From Saprospirales bacterium (GTDB lineage Bacteria > Bacteroidota > Bacteroidia > Chitinophagales > Saprospiraceae), in contig DLXL01000389.1 of the NCBI GenBank assembly GCA_003448025.1, forward strand, positions 1 through 6,464: a DNA stretch of 6,464 bases. The letters are read 5' to 3'. Numbering within the stretch: the first letter of the stretch is position 1; each line of letters starts with the position of its first letter. The notes under the pieces are model-generated. The model was not told the DNA's origin and ran no database searches. It was given only the letters and a program-made list of their open reading frames with translations. Both the position numbers and the translations under genes were made by a program. This document shows positions 5,913 to 6,464 of this stretch, in pieces.

Positions 5913-6443
5913 ATGGACGCCACTCAAACCCACCGCGACCTGATTGAGCGCTGCCGCGAAGGACGCCGCGACGCACAGTTCGAGTTGTACCGCCTGTATT
6001 CACGGGCGATGTACAATACGGCTCTGCGTATGGTTCGAAACCCTCATGATGCCGAGGATATTATTCAGAGTGTGTTTGTGGAGGTTTTCACCAAACTCGA
6101 TTCATTTCGCTATGAAAGCAGTATTGGTGCGTGGATGAAACGGATTACCGTAAATAAATGCATCAATTTTATGAAAAGTCGGCGCATGGAATTGACGGAG
6201 CTAACCGCCAGTCACGACAAGATGGAACAGCCGGAAAAAGAGCCTGACATGCCATTTTCTGTGGAAAAAATCAACAAAGCCATTGAAACCCTTCCGGATG
6301 GATACCGCGTAGTGTTTAGTTTGTATGCCATTGAAGGCTATGATCATGAAGAAATAGGTCAAATACTAGGGGTAACTGAAGCCACCTCCAAGAGTCAGTA
6401 CAGCAGAGCCAAAGCGAAATTGAGAGAAGTGTTGACGGGGTGA
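5901..6443 (+). CDS. ECF-type RNA polymerase sigma-70 factor
   Basis: Directs RNA polymerase to a specific promoter set. Counting from ATG 5913 (176 residues), sigma region 2 spans about 22-91, with the core-binding and -10 recognition stretch YNTALRMVRNPHDAEDIIQS (20 residues) followed by FVEVF, then FRYESSIGAWMKRITVNKCINFMKSRR. A charged linker (about 92-113, HDKMEQPEKEPDM) leads to region 4 (115-171), whose helix-turn-helix is YDHEEIGQILGVTEATSKSQ followed by YSRAKAKLREVL. Regions 1 and 3 are absent, as expected for ECF factors. Two starts are possible: ATG 5901 (180 residues, MTNNMDAT) or ATG 5913 (MDATQT). I slightly prefer 5913, because 5901 falls inside TAAATGACTAACAAC, a copy of the repeat motif seen before arsN2. 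Its partner is often an anti-sigma gene immediately downstream, beyond this window. Nothing ties it to the arsenic cluster. Confidence 0.93.
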   Translation: MTNNMDATQTHRDLIERCREGRRDAQFELYRLYSRAMYNTALRMVRNPHDAEDIIQSVFVEVFTKLDSFRYESSIGAWMKRITVNKCINFMKSRRMELTELTASHDKMEQPEKEPDMPFSVEKINKAIETLPDGYRVVFSLYAIEGYDHEEIGQILGVTEATSKSQYSRAKAKLREVLTG

Positions 6444-6444
6444 A

Positions 6445-6464
6445 GGGTTTGAGGGGTTTGAGGG
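6445..6464. repeat. Start of a 9-bp tandem repeat (GGGTTTGAG), cut by window end
   Basis: GGGTTTGAG at 6445-6453 and 6454-6462 is followed by GG at the window edge, directly after the sigma-factor stop. The copy number beyond 6464 cannot be seen. Confidence 0.75.

Overview
The window looks like a piece of a Bacteroidota chromosome, probably from the Saprospiraceae/Chitinophagales side. Pointers are the TonB-dependent receptor with an N-terminal carboxypeptidase-regulatory-like domain, a lack of clear Shine-Dalgarno sequences before most starts, a roughly balanced base composition, and short tandem repeats in front of genes. The lineage is inferred from gene style, not from a marker gene.

The main content (254-4945, + strand) is an arsenic-resistance gene cluster of five tightly packed genes: an ArsN2-type GNAT acetyltransferase, a large TonB-dependent outer-membrane receptor, a DinB-fold protein with a His triad, a thioredoxin-type arsenate reductase ArsC and an ACR3 arsenite efflux permease. 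Junctions are a 7-nt gap, a 14-nt overlap, a 52-nt gap and a 3-nt gap, which suggests one transcript. ArsC reduces arsenate to arsenite and ACR3 exports arsenite. ArsN2 is a known but functionally unproven companion of ars genes. The receptor and DinB protein are less usual partners and suggest an outer-membrane and a thiol- or metal-linked step. No arsR regulator is present in the window. The receptor gene carries an in-frame TGA at codon 52 between its signal peptide and the rest of the protein, while everything downstream is intact.

Upstream of the cluster (76-240) is a tandem array with a 20-bp period, built from the heptamer AAATGAC at alternating 9/11-bp spacing and ending just before the arsN2 start. 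A single diverged copy of its terminal motif sits exactly at the start of the sigma-factor gene almost 6 kb away.

The convergent gap 4946-5186 holds no gene but three stem-loops, two of them long and strong. A short minus-strand gene (5187-5570) encodes an unrecognised, probably coiled-coil protein. The divergent gap 5571-5900 holds no credible gene but has a long imperfect palindrome with competing foldings and some short direct repeats. The window ends with an ECF-type sigma factor gene (5901 or 5913 to 6443), followed by the start of another short tandem repeat (GGGTTTGAG) cut by the window edge. Positions 1-75 hold nothing I can assign.
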